DNA of 64,000 nucleotides from JBHJGM01 sp050331815 (GTDB lineage Bacteria > Verrucomicrobiota > Verrucomicrobiia > Opitutales > JBHJGM01): the NCBI GenBank assembly GCA_050331815.1, contig JBHJGM010000011.1:95568-159567 (forward strand), read 5' to 3'. Position 1 is the first letter of the stretch, and every line of letters begins with the position of its first letter. A program made the translations under genes and the position numbers. The notes under the pieces were generated by a model. It made no database searches. It saw only the letters and a list, made by a program, of their open reading frames with translations, and was not told the origin of the DNA. Positions 55,957-64,000 of the stretch are shown in pieces.

Positions 55957-58059
55957 ATGTCAGCATCGCGTATCCAGACTGCCAGCACCTGCCGCCGCCT
56001 TGCCCCCTTGCTGAGCGCAGGCTGCCTGCTGGCCGCCTTGTGCGCGTCAAATACTCTGTCCGGCGCGTTTTTTCTGGTCAACCTGCTGCAGACGACCCCC
56101 GTGGACCTCAACGATGATGATGAGGCCCATATCGAAGCCTCGGGCGCCGTGGAAGTCACCGGAGTGATCTCTGCAGTACGCTTTCCGGGCGACGACCGCG
56201 TGCGTCTCATCAATGACGGCAGGATCGCTACCGACAACGGTGCGGCCGTCACGGCTTCGGGCACGCGCTCATTGCACCTGAGCAATCAGGGCGAGTTACG
56301 TTCCAACCTGAAGCATGCGGTTCAGCTTTCTGGAGCCAGCGACGCGCGTATCGAAAACAGTGGCACCATCGCTTCAGGCAGTTTGGGGGCCATCAATGGA
56401 CTGGGTGCGCAGGACATCGACATCCTCAACACTGGCCTCATGCGTTCGGACTCACATCGCACCATCGCCATGACGTTTTCACAGAACGTACATGTGATCA
56501 ACGAAGGGCGGATCGAATCCGCAACCAGTCCACCAATCTTTGTGCACGAAGCCGTCGGTTTTACTCTGGATAACTCGGGAACCTTGCTTTCTTCCGGTCA
56601 TCATGCGGTTTCACTGCATCGCACCGAAGACCTCGTTCTGAACAACTCCGGCCTGATTGATGGCAACGGTGCAGATGCTATTTATGCCGAGGGGGTCGAA
56701 CGGGCTCAGATCGAGAATTCCGGCACCCTCCACGGGCGTGCCGGCCTGGGCATATGGATGGTCAACGCCAGTGCCGCCTCCATCGTTAACACCGGTATCA
56801 TCCTCGGAGGCGACGGCGGCGTTGTCCTCGGCGCGGACAGCGTGTTGGTCAACGACGGCACCATCGAAGGCACCGACGACGGCTCCCCCGCCATCCGCCT
56901 CTCCGGCGATAATAACCGCGTACGCTTAGGCCCGAACACCCAACTCAAGGGCGACATCGTCGCTGACGCCGGCACCGAAGGCAATGTCCTCGAATTTCAG
57001 GTTGGAGCCGCGGCCTCGTACTATTTCACTACCGAGGGTGAGTTCGAGCTGGTCGACCTCGATGGGCGTCCGGTCTTTCAGGGCTCTGCCGGGGCCGCCG
57101 GTATCGGTAACGCCGAAATCGCCAACGAATGGCTCTTCACCCGCTCAGCTAACCTCCGGCACGCCCTGGGCCGCCGCCCGGGCCGCTTCCTTGCCACACC
57201 TCGCAAACGGACGTCGCAGATAAATGGCCCCGAAGGCTTCTGGCTCGACCCGGCTTATTTCAACGTGCAGCGAGAGGCCGATCCGGCCAATCCCCGCATC
57301 ACCGCCTACGAGCAGCAGGGCCTGGCCCTGGGCGGAGGCGTCACCCTGCGTCGCCCCGACGCGGCCATCCCCGTCGATTTAGCGCTCTTCCTTCAGCAGA
57401 GTGAAACCGAAATAGGTGGCGGCGTGCAGACCATCGACGAGACGACCCTGCTCGCCGGCTTGCTCTTCCCCGAACTGCTGCAACTGCGTGGCCTTGATGT
57501 CGGCGGCTACGTGCTGGCCGGGCGCGCCAGCTACGACGGCACCCGCGAGGTTATCTCCAATCTGCCTGGGGGATCCCTGACCGTCGATGCCGACTACCAA
57601 AGCCGGATCATGCTCTCCGGGCTGCAGGCGCGCTTGCGCCACGCGATCTCCCCGGCGCTGGCTTTCGAGCTCAACACCGACCTCGTCCTCGGCTACGAAT
57701 CCATCCGCGCTTACGAGGAAACCGAACTCTTCAGTTGGGACCGCCGACGTCTGGTCCAAGGCGAGGCAGGCCTCGGCGCCCGTGCAGCCGTCCAACTGCA
57801 TCCCCGCACGCAGCTTCAGGCCGGGGCTCAGTTTCAGGCTTACACGCTCTTCGGCGGCAAAGACGCCACGGTCCGCTTGAACGGCACCCCCGGTACCTTC
57901 CGCGGAGGCAGCAACGGCGACCGGCTCTACCGAGGCTTTTTTCAAATCGACCACCGCCTCAACGACCGCTGGTTCCTGGGCCTGCAAGCCGACTTCGGGC
58001 GCTCCGATGCCCAGGCCCGAACCTGGAGCACCGGAGCTACCCTCGGCCTGAATCTGTAA
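55957..58059 (+). CDS. Autotransporter-like protein: beta-helix passenger and outer-membrane barrel
   Basis: A 700-residue exported protein from the ATG at 55957 (GAGGGG about 17 nt upstream). Signal-like CRRLAPLLSAGCLLAALCASNTLSG. Residues about 45-330 are imperfect beta-helix rungs with recurring I-x-N-S/x-G (RLINDGRIAT, IENSGTIASG, LDNSGTLLSS, LNNSGLIDGN, IENSGTLHG, IVNTGIILGG). After a junction near 380-440 the last 270 residues show alternating beta-strands of an autotransporter barrel. It ends LGLNL, not the usual aromatic residue. Probable cell-surface adhesin or structural protein; no enzyme motif. Confidence 0.78.
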   Translation: MSASRIQTASTCRRLAPLLSAGCLLAALCASNTLSGAFFLVNLLQTTPVDLNDDDEAHIEASGAVEVTGVISAVRFPGDDRVRLINDGRIATDNGAAVTASGTRSLHLSNQGELRSNLKHAVQLSGASDARIENSGTIASGSLGAINGLGAQDIDILNTGLMRSDSHRTIAMTFSQNVHVINEGRIESATSPPIFVHEAVGFTLDNSGTLLSSGHHAVSLHRTEDLVLNNSGLIDGNGADAIYAEGVERAQIENSGTLHGRAGLGIWMVNASAASIVNTGIILGGDGGVVLGADSVLVNDGTIEGTDDGSPAIRLSGDNNRVRLGPNTQLKGDIVADAGTEGNVLEFQVGAAASYYFTTEGEFELVDLDGRPVFQGSAGAAGIGNAEIANEWLFTRSANLRHALGRRPGRFLATPRKRTSQINGPEGFWLDPAYFNVQREADPANPRITAYEQQGLALGGGVTLRRPDAAIPVDLALFLQQSETEIGGGVQTIDETTLLAGLLFPELLQLRGLDVGGYVLAGRASYDGTREVISNLPGGSLTVDADYQSRIMLSGLQARLRHAISPALAFELNTDLVLGYESIRAYEETELFSWDRRRLVQGEAGLGARAAVQLHPRTQLQAGAQFQAYTLFGGKDATVRLNGTPGTFRGGSNGDRLYRGFFQIDHRLNDRWFLGLQADFGRSDAQARTWSTGATLGLNL

Positions 58060-58081
58060 AGCTCAACGGTCTGACTCCGCC

Positions 58082-58837
58082 TTACTGCGCGAGCCAGCCG
58101 CCGTCCACGTTAAGCGTGGTGCCGGTGACGAAGCTCGAGCCGCTCCCGGCCAGCCAGACCACCGCCGTGGCGATCTCCTCGGGCTCGCCCGCGCGACCGA
58201 TCGGATGCATCGACTCCAGCTGCTCGCGCATCTCGCCTTCCTTGCCCGCAAAGCGGTCGGCCATGTCCGTCTTGATCAACGCTGGCGCGATCGCGTTCAC
58301 GCGAATGCCTTCCTTGGCGTACTCCAGTGCGGCGGTCTTGGTCACCCCTTCGACCGCGTGCTTGCTGCCCACGTAAACCGCAACCCCCGGCATACCGATC
58401 TGCCCCGCCACGCTCGACACGTTGATGATCGAGCCGCCGCCGTTCTTCAGCATCGCCGGTATCTCGTGCTTCATCGAGGCCAGGACGCCCCACACGTTGA
58501 TGTTGAAGACCTTCGTGAAGTCTTCGTGGTTCAGTTCCGTAACTGCACCCGTGATCTCCACGCCGGCGTTGTTGAAGGCAATGTCCAGCCGCCCGAAGCG
58601 CTGCAACGTCACTTCGACCGCTTTCTGGATGTCTGTCTCGTTGGCCACATCCGTGCGCACGTAAAAGCCTTCACCCCCGGCGTCGGTGATGTGCTGGACG
58701 GTGGTTTCGCCTTCGCTCTCGCGTCGACCGGTCACGACAACTTTGGCGCCCGCCTGAGCGAGCGCGACGGCCGAGGTCCGGCCAATTCCTGAGGTGCCTC
58801 CGGTGACGAAGGCCACTTTGTTTTCGAGTGTTTGCAT
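58082..58837 (-). CDS. SDR-family oxidoreductase (paralogue 1)
   Basis: A 251-residue classical short-chain dehydrogenase. VAFVTGGTSGIGRTSAVALAQ is the cofactor loop, and VVTGRRE suggests NADP preference. DIAFNNAGVE, NVSSVAGQ with catalytic Ser, YVGSK (Tyr-x-x-x-Lys) and NAIAPALIKTDMA follow. Substrate unknown. The start at 58837 (MQTLENKVA) fits the family. It diverges from the arsR-like gene across a region with two palindromes and is closely similar to the SDR at 60283-61038. Confidence 0.92.
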   Translation of the reverse strand: MQTLENKVAFVTGGTSGIGRTSAVALAQAGAKVVVTGRRESEGETTVQHITDAGGEGFYVRTDVANETDIQKAVEVTLQRFGRLDIAFNNAGVEITGAVTELNHEDFTKVFNINVWGVLASMKHEIPAMLKNGGGSIINVSSVAGQIGMPGVAVYVGSKHAVEGVTKTAALEYAKEGIRVNAIAPALIKTDMADRFAGKEGEMREQLESMHPIGRAGEPEEIATAVVWLAGSGSSFVTGTTLNVDGGWLAQ

Positions 58838-58949
58838 CCGGCAGCGATACCGGGAAGGCAAAATCTTGCAACCCGCCCCGGCTAGTTCCCGCCGCTTTGT
58901 CACCATGCCGGCTTTTTCCTGAATCCCAGGTACGACAAGCCGCAAACGC

Positions 58950-58965
58950 TTAATCTTTTGGTTAA
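58950..58965. promoter_or_regulatory. Operator-like palindrome 1 (SDR / arsR intergenic)
   Basis: TTAATC-TTTT-GGTTAA, an imperfect palindrome with one mismatch, between the divergent SDR and arsR-like genes. Same half-site GGTTAA as palindrome 2. It is a likely binding site of the adjacent ArsR-type repressor. Confidence 0.45.
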
Positions 58966-58999
58966 ATAAATGTTGACCCAATCGTTCCGACTGCCGATG

Positions 59000-59016
59000 T
59001 TAAACCCAATGGTTAA
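59000..59016. promoter_or_regulatory. Operator-like palindrome 2 (overlaps arsR start)
   Basis: TTAAACC-CAAT-GGTTAA, the same TTAACC-N4-GGTTAA pattern with one extra A in the left half. It overlaps the ATG at 59009, consistent with autorepression. Confidence 0.4.
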
Positions 59017-59338
59017 ACTCGAAAGCGCACAACTCGATGACGCCCTGCACGCCCTGGCCGATGTCAACCGCCGCCGACTGCTGCAGGCAATCTGCGGCAA
59101 GCGCGCCTGCGTAACCGAGTTGGCCGAGGCCTTCGACATCTCCCTCGTGGCGGTCTCCAAGCACCTGAAGGTTCTCGAACGCGCCGAGCTCATCACCCGC
59201 CACAAACAGGGCCGCAGTTATTTTTTCTCCCCGGTGCCCGCCACGCTCGACCGAGTAGACGCGCTCCTCGAGCACTACCGTGCCTTTTGGCAAGGCAGCT
59301 TCGACCGCTTGGAAGCCGCCCTCGAAGCAGATGCCTGA
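59009..59338 (+). CDS. ArsR-family transcriptional regulator
   Basis: A 109-residue winged-helix repressor from the ATG at 59009 (MVKLESAQLDDALHALADVNRRRLLQAI). The recognition region is VTELAEAFDISLVAVSKHLKVLERAELI, followed by a wing (RHKQGRSYFFSP). It lacks the metal-binding Cys box of classical ArsR and belongs to the type paired with SRPBCC/AHSA1 proteins. ATGs at 58970 and 58997 are alternative starts. It probably controls itself, the downstream SRPBCC gene and the divergent SDR. Confidence 0.88.
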   Translation: MVKLESAQLDDALHALADVNRRRLLQAICGKRACVTELAEAFDISLVAVSKHLKVLERAELITRHKQGRSYFFSPVPATLDRVDALLEHYRAFWQGSFDRLEAALEADA

Positions 59339-59376
59339 GCTTTCCCCGGATTCACACACTCACAAACATACACACG

Positions 59377-60249
59377 ATGACCCAGCAAATGACCAAGCCG
59401 ATCGAGCTTTCGATCATTCGTTCCTTCCGCGCCCCGCGTGAGCGCGTCTTTGCCATGTTCACCTCCATCGAGAACCTCAAGCGCTGGTTCGGACCGGAGC
59501 CCTGCCAGACCACTGGCGGCGAGATGGATTTTCGCGAGGGCGGCCAGTACCGTTGCCGCATGCAGACGCCCATGGGCGCTGTCTTTATCCAGGGCAAGTT
59601 CACCGCCATCCGGCCACACGAACACCTGGCCTACACCTTCCAGTGGGATGGCCACGAGGAGATGAACTCAGACGTTATGCAGGTGACCTTCGACCTCAGC
59701 GAGGGCGCGGACGGCGGCACTATCCTGCGCATGAATCATTCAGGCTTTGAAACTATCGAGTCGCGTGACAACCACCACGATGGCTGGAACGGCACCTTCG
59801 ACCGCCTCCTGCTTGAACTGCGTTCCGAGGCGGCCGTCGTCATCCCCGAACTGGAGGCCCGCACTCAGAGCTGGGATGACGCCCTCCTGCAAAAAGACCT
59901 CGACGCCGTCACCAGCCATTACGTCGACAACGTCCGCCTCTTCGACATCGGCAGCATCACCGGCGATGTGAACGGACTGCGCCAGATTTGGGAGGCCTGC
60001 TTCCCGTACTTTCCCGATCCGATCCATACCCTGCGCAAAGACATCCAGTGGACCGTCTCGGGCGAGATGGCCGTCATGACCTGCCTCTCCCGCATGACCG
60101 GCCACAACTGCGAGAGTGATCTGGCCCGCAGCTGGTTGCGCGCCACCATCTGCCTGAAAAAAGTCGACGGCATCTGGCAGGTCTTCCACGAGCACATCTC
60201 CGTGCCCGTCGATTGCGAGAAAGAGCAGGTCAGCTTCATCCACGATTGA
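59377..60249 (+). CDS. SRPBCC (AHSA1) domain fused to a SnoaL/DUF4440-like domain
   Basis: A 290-residue protein. Residues 1-145: AHSA1-type START-like domain (IIRSFRAPRERVFAMFTSIENLKRWFGP, GGEMDFREGGQYRC, GWNGTFDRLLLEL). Residues about 155-285: NTF2-like domain (ALLQKDLDAVTSHYVDNVRLFDIG, ICLKKVDGIWQVFHEHISVPVD) of the ketosteroid-isomerase/DUF4440 type. Both folds bind hydrophobic small molecules. Start 59377, 38 bp after the arsR-like stop. ArsR plus SRPBCC is a common regulatory pair; the C-terminal fusion is less usual. Confidence 0.85.
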   Translation: MTQQMTKPIELSIIRSFRAPRERVFAMFTSIENLKRWFGPEPCQTTGGEMDFREGGQYRCRMQTPMGAVFIQGKFTAIRPHEHLAYTFQWDGHEEMNSDVMQVTFDLSEGADGGTILRMNHSGFETIESRDNHHDGWNGTFDRLLLELRSEAAVVIPELEARTQSWDDALLQKDLDAVTSHYVDNVRLFDIGSITGDVNGLRQIWEACFPYFPDPIHTLRKDIQWTVSGEMAVMTCLSRMTGHNCESDLARSWLRATICLKKVDGIWQVFHEHISVPVDCEKEQVSFIHD

Positions 60250-60282
60250 GCCTGGCGACCCGCACGCCCGGCACGGATGCCT

Positions 60283-61038
60283 TCACTGCGCCATCAGCCC
60301 GCCGTCGATCGCAAAGACCGCGCCGGTCACAAAGCTCGCGGCCTCGCTCGCCAGCCAGACCACCGCGCTTGCCACTTCCTCCGGCTGGCCCGACCGCCCG
60401 ATCGGGTGCCCTTCAATGATTTGCCGGTGCGTGTCCGAACCACGCCCCGCGAATCGATCCACCATCGGCGTTTCGATCAACCCCGGCGCAATCGCGTTGA
60501 TGCGCACCCCTTGGCGCGCGTACTCCAGCGCCGCCGAACGCGTCAGCCCGATCACCGCATGCTTGCTGGAGGTGTACAGCGTCGACTCTGGAATGGCTTT
60601 CAAGCCGAGCACGCTGCTGACGTTCACGATCGAGCCGTCACCGCTGTGCAGCATCGCCGGAATCTGCGCCTGCATCGCCGAAAGTACGCCCCACACGTTG
60701 ATGCCGTAAACGCGCGTAAAGTCTTCCTTCGTCGCCTGCATCAGGCCTGCCGGTGACTCGGTGCCCGCATTGTTCACGGCGATGTCCAGCCGCCCGAAAC
60801 GCTCCACCGCCGCCGAGACGACCGCCGCGTTCTGCCGCGCATCGCTGACGTCTCCGGCCACGAAAAAGCCCTCACCGCCCGCGGCTTCAACCAACGCCAC
60901 GGTCTGTTGACCCTCGGCTTCACGACGACCAGTTACCACCATCTGCGCCCCGGCCTGAGCAAGGGCCACCGCGCTGGCCCGGCCGATCCCCGAGGTGGCC
61001 CCCGTCACCAGCGCCACCTTTCCCTCCAGTGAAAACAT
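60283..61038 (-). CDS. SDR-family oxidoreductase (paralogue 2)
   Basis: A 251-residue classical SDR. VALVTGATSGIGRASAVALAQ, VVTGRREAEGQQTV, DIAVNNAGTES, NVSSVLGLKA, YTSSK and NAIAPGLIETPMVDRF are present in order. Clearly a recent or selected paralogue of the SDR at 58082-58837, with the same length and near-identical motifs (for example INVWGVL in both). Convergent with the SRPBCC gene and divergent from marC. Substrate unknown. Confidence 0.92.
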   Translation of the reverse strand: MFSLEGKVALVTGATSGIGRASAVALAQAGAQMVVTGRREAEGQQTVALVEAAGGEGFFVAGDVSDARQNAAVVSAAVERFGRLDIAVNNAGTESPAGLMQATKEDFTRVYGINVWGVLSAMQAQIPAMLHSGDGSIVNVSSVLGLKAIPESTLYTSSKHAVIGLTRSAALEYARQGVRINAIAPGLIETPMVDRFAGRGSDTHRQIIEGHPIGRSGQPEEVASAVVWLASEAASFVTGAVFAIDGGLMAQ

Positions 61039-61153
61039 GCCTGCAGCCCAGCAGGTCGAAAGCCAGCTCACCGGCCTTTCAACCGGTCAGCCCTGGCGGA
61101 TTGCGGGCGCCTCAAAGCGCGATGCCTGCTTCAACGCCTGCCTCAGGCAGCCG

Positions 61154-61768
61154 ATGCAATCGATCGAGGAAATCTTTTCGACCTTCGTTATTCTCTGGGC
61201 GGTCATCGACCCCATCGGGACGGTCCCGGTCTTTATCGCCACAACCAAGGATAAGAGTGCCGCCCAACGCCGCCGCATCGCGCTCTTGGCAACGGTCGTC
61301 GCCATCGGAGTGCTGATTTTCTTTGTCGTGGCTGGCGAAATCATCCTTCGGGCCATGGGCGTGCCCCTGCTGGCGTTTCAAATCTCGGGCGGCCTCGTGT
61401 TGTTCCTCTTCGCCCTCACCATGATTTTCGGTGAGAGCAAGCCCGACGAGGAAGTCCGTGTAGCCGAATCCATCGAAGACACCGCGGTCTTCCCCCTGGC
61501 AACGCCTTCCATCGCCTCGCCCGGTGCCATGATGGCGCTCGTGCTTTTGACAGAAAACGGCCGCTTTTCCATTTTGCACCAGTCGATCACAGTGCTCATT
61601 ATGGTCTTTGTTGTCGGCTGTGCCTACCTGATGATGCGCTTTGCCGACACGATTTTGCGCGCCATTGGCAACGCCGGGGCCAACGTCGTCAGCCGCGTCA
61701 TGGGTCTGATCCTCGCCTCGGTGGCCGCCGCCAACGTCCTCCAAGGCATCAAGGACTACTTCGGCTGA
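61154..61768 (+). CDS. MarC-family integral membrane protein
   Basis: A 204-residue protein with six predicted membrane helices. Starts MQSIEEIFSTFVILWAVIDPIGTVPVFI, the MarC/UPF0056 signature (DPxGxxPxF), followed by GVPLLAFQISGGLVLFLFAL, PLATPSIASPGAMMALVLL (second half-repeat) and RVMGLILASVAAANVLQGIKDYF. The function of MarC proteins is unsettled; older links to antibiotic resistance were not upheld. The start at 61154 is preferred, since upstream sequence overlaps the divergent SDR. Confidence 0.9.
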   Translation: MQSIEEIFSTFVILWAVIDPIGTVPVFIATTKDKSAAQRRRIALLATVVAIGVLIFFVVAGEIILRAMGVPLLAFQISGGLVLFLFALTMIFGESKPDEEVRVAESIEDTAVFPLATPSIASPGAMMALVLLTENGRFSILHQSITVLIMVFVVGCAYLMMRFADTILRAIGNAGANVVSRVMGLILASVAAANVLQGIKDYFG

Positions 61769-61838
61769 TCCCGCCAGCGCACACCCCTTCCATCGGGTGG
61801 GCGACGCCGCATCGCCCAGCAAAGGCTGCGCCCGGCCA

Positions 61839-64000
61839 GTTTCAATCCGCGCCCCCGCGTGGGGGGGCGAACTTCGGGCACGTACTCTGTAATTTCTTGT
61901 GTCATGTTTCAATCCGCGCCCCCGCGTGGGGGGCGACTCACCTCACGATCGCCCGAGCCGAAGTCGAGGAGTTTCAATCCGCGCCCCCGCGTGGGGGGCG
62001 ACCATCGCCGACATCGAGGTCTGGAGCTACAAGCTGTTTCAATCCGCGCCCCCGCGTGGGGGGCGACAGTTTGTGGAAGTCACGTCATCGCTTACCTTTC
62101 GGTTTCAATCCGCGCCCCCGCGTGGGGGGCGACGTGGCACACAAGACAACATGATGGATTTTCGCGTTTCAATCCGCGCCCCCGCGTGGGGGGCGACGCT
62201 CCAGGAGCCTGGCTGACATCGCGCCGCTGGTGTTTCAATCCGCGCCCCCGCGTGGGGGGCGACACGCCCCGAACCTGCTGATGTCCAGCAGGATGAAGTT
62301 TCAATCCGCGCCCCCGCGTGGGGGGCGACGCGTGAGGACGGTGGTCACCTCCTGCGCGAAGATGTTTCAATCCGCGCCCCCGCGTGGGGGGCGACTCGCA
62401 AGACCGTCGTACCGGGTTGGTCCAACCCAGAGTTTCAATCCGCGCCCCCGCGTGGGGGGCGACTTCAACTCCCCCTTCAGCGGGTTGGAGATCGTCGGTT
62501 TCAATCCGCGCCCCCGCGTGGGGGGCGACCTCCGGCCTGGGCACGGACATCGGCCAGCGGATGTTTCAATCCGCGCCCCCGCGTGGGGGGCGACGGGCGC
62601 CTTCCTGGGTGCGCTGGTCGGCGGCGGTGTTTCAATCCGCGCCCCCGCGTGGGGGGCGACGCCGAGATAATCGACGACGCTGCACACCATCCTGTTTCAA
62701 TCCGCGCCCCCGCGTGGGGGGCGACAAACCATCACGTAAAGGGCTCCTGGGTATGGTCGTTTCAATCCGCGCCCCCGCGTGGGGGGCGACGCAAGACCGT
62801 CGTACCGGGTTGGTCCAACCCAGAGTTTCAATCCGCGCCCCCGCGTGGGGGGCGACACCGTAGAGCGCATCCACAGATTCTAACACGATGTTTCAATCCG
62901 CGCCCCCGCGTGGGGGGCGACAATCGACGGACAGATCCTGCTGGATATGCCGCTGTTTCAATCCGCGCCCCCGCGTGGGGGGCGACGGCTCATCGCCTAT
63001 ATTTTCAAGCACCTGCCCCTGTTTCAATCCGCGCCCCCGCGTGGGGGGCGACGAGGGCCTGCAGGGGGCGACCTTTGGTTACATCGTTTCAATCCGCGCC
63101 CCCGCGTGGGGGGCGACACGGATGAGCCGGCCAGCTGGCCCGCCGGCATGAGTTTCAATCCGCGCCCCCGCGTGGGGGGCGACTGGCCCATCTGCCAGCG
63201 GCCAAACTCGTGGGCGTCCGTTTCAATCCGCGCCCCCGCGTGGGGGGCGACACCAAGCTGGTGCGCGGGTACGTGGCCGGGTGCGTTTCAATCCGCGCCC
63301 CCGCGTGGGGGGCGACCGACCCATGGCCGAACCCATCAGCCTCCCCAGCGTTTCAATCCGCGCCCCCGCGTGGGGGGCGACGGCGGGCGACTGATGTTCG
63401 GCGCGCGCGAGAGCCCGTTTCAATCCGCGCCCCCGCGGGGGGGGCGACTCCGGTAAATGGATTCCATCGCCCCCCATCCAGTTTCAATCCGCGCCCCCGC
63501 GTGGGGGGCGACACGGCGACCGCGTCCGACACCAATGTTTGGCCCAGGTTTCAATCCGCGCCCCCGCGTGGGGGGCGACGGTCTTCTCGGGTCGAGTCGA
63601 TGATGTGCGGTGGGTTTCAATCCGCGCCCCCGCGTGGGGGGCGACGACAGCGGCCGCATCCAGACCTTCGTCGACGCCCAGTTTCAATCCGCGCCCCCGC
63701 GTGGGGGGCGACGCCCGGCGATGGCGTTCATTTACCCGATCAAATGTTTCAATCCGCGCCCCCGCGTGGGGGGCGACACTTGGCCGGGCTGTGCGCAGCG
63801 GGTTGCCGCTGTTTCAATCCGCGCCCCCGCGTGGGGGGCGACAGTGGGGCCTCGCGATCCGTCTGTGGCTCGACGGTTTCAATCCGCGCCCCCGCGTGGG
63901 GGGCGACGGCCGCTGCCGAGGAGCAGCGGCGACTGAACGAGGTTTCAATCCGCGCCCCCGCGTGGGGGGCGACGGCAGCGCTGGAGGGCCCGGTGGCGGC
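61839..64000 (-). CRISPR. CRISPR array, I-C-type repeat, 33 repeats, cut by window end
   Basis: The 32-nt repeat begins GTTTCAATCCGCGC and ends GTGGGGGGCGAC. Repeat starts: 61839, 61906, 61971, 62036, 62102, 62166, 62232, 62298, 62364, 62432, 62498, 62563, 62629, 62694, 62759, 62825, 62890, 62955, 63021, 63086, 63152, 63220, 63285, 63350, 63417, 63481, 63548, 63614, 63681, 63746, 63811, 63876, 63942. The 32 complete spacers are 32-36 nt; a partial one runs 63974-64000. The first repeat is degenerate (34 nt, extra G and A). The repeat at 63417 has T to G at 63438. The reverse complement ends GGATTGAAAC, the I-C crRNA handle, so transcription should run leftward with the leader beyond the right edge. 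No cas gene is in the window. Confidence 0.98.

Noticed and set aside
61859..63936. Open reading frames through the CRISPR array on both strands, with repeating Arg/Gly/Pro-rich peptides
   Set aside because: They are translations of the 32-nt repeat in different frames; spacing and sequence are fully explained by the array.

Overview
The window is GC-rich, densely coded bacterial chromosome. Gene content and protein style suggest Verrucomicrobiota, probably class Opitutae. This is an inference from a fused ccoNO oxidase gene, divergent PilMNOP/secretin genes, a MetS-type small subunit beside an NSS transporter, and a 32-residue bS22/COX24-like protein. No rRNA or tRNA is present to settle it.

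Layout. 1-3291 is the 3' part of an HrpA-type RNA helicase. 3299-11636 (minus) is a compact cbb3 oxidase operon: a small CcoS-like protein, a CcoN-CcoO fusion, CcoQ, a one-haem CcoP, CcoG, a tiny membrane protein, a DsbD/TauE-like protein and the copper ATPase CcoI. 11958-20126 is housekeeping (Dus, NAD synthetase, AccA, a TPR protein, Aat) plus a two-gene PhyH / DUF4038 operon. 20399-23540 holds a coiled-coil zinc-ribbon protein, RNase P RNA, ribosomal protein S20, a divergent pseudouridine synthase and the bS22-like peptide. 23833-29886 is a type IV pilus / secretin operon (PilM-, N-, O-, P-like, then a secretin with a very long acidic N-terminal region). 29957-38037 carries MtaB, an NSS symporter with its small subunit, an LptF/G permease, an RlmI-like methyltransferase, a NarL-type regulator, a GDSL hydrolase and HPr. 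38151-46038 carries PurM, a GH10 xylanase, a 3-hydroxyisobutyrate-dehydrogenase-like enzyme, ThrH, a UbiA-like membrane protein, a lipoprotein, a CGWS glutaredoxin-like protein and a DUF2332 protein. 46106-53141 is gltB / glycosyltransferase / gltD. 53384-58059 is an envelope segment: an exported SAM hydroxide adenosyltransferase-like protein, an LpxR-like protein and an autotransporter. 58082-61768 has two paralogous SDR genes around an arsR / SRPBCC pair, then MarC.

From 61839 to the right edge runs a CRISPR array: 33 repeats of 32 nt with 32 complete spacers. The repeat is I-C-like. The degenerate repeat lies at the left end, so the leader, and probably the cas genes, should lie beyond the right edge.

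The least expected signals are these: a dispersed two-hairpin element with compensatory stem changes and GNRA loops (31487, 42838, 42971, and a degenerate copy at 41066); two CRISPR spacers from the same protospacer that share one end but differ in length; about 430 residues without any Lys, Arg or His in the secretin; terminator U-tracts that run straight into the next start codon; an NSS transporter with a charged insert of about 110 residues; and the one-haem CcoP.
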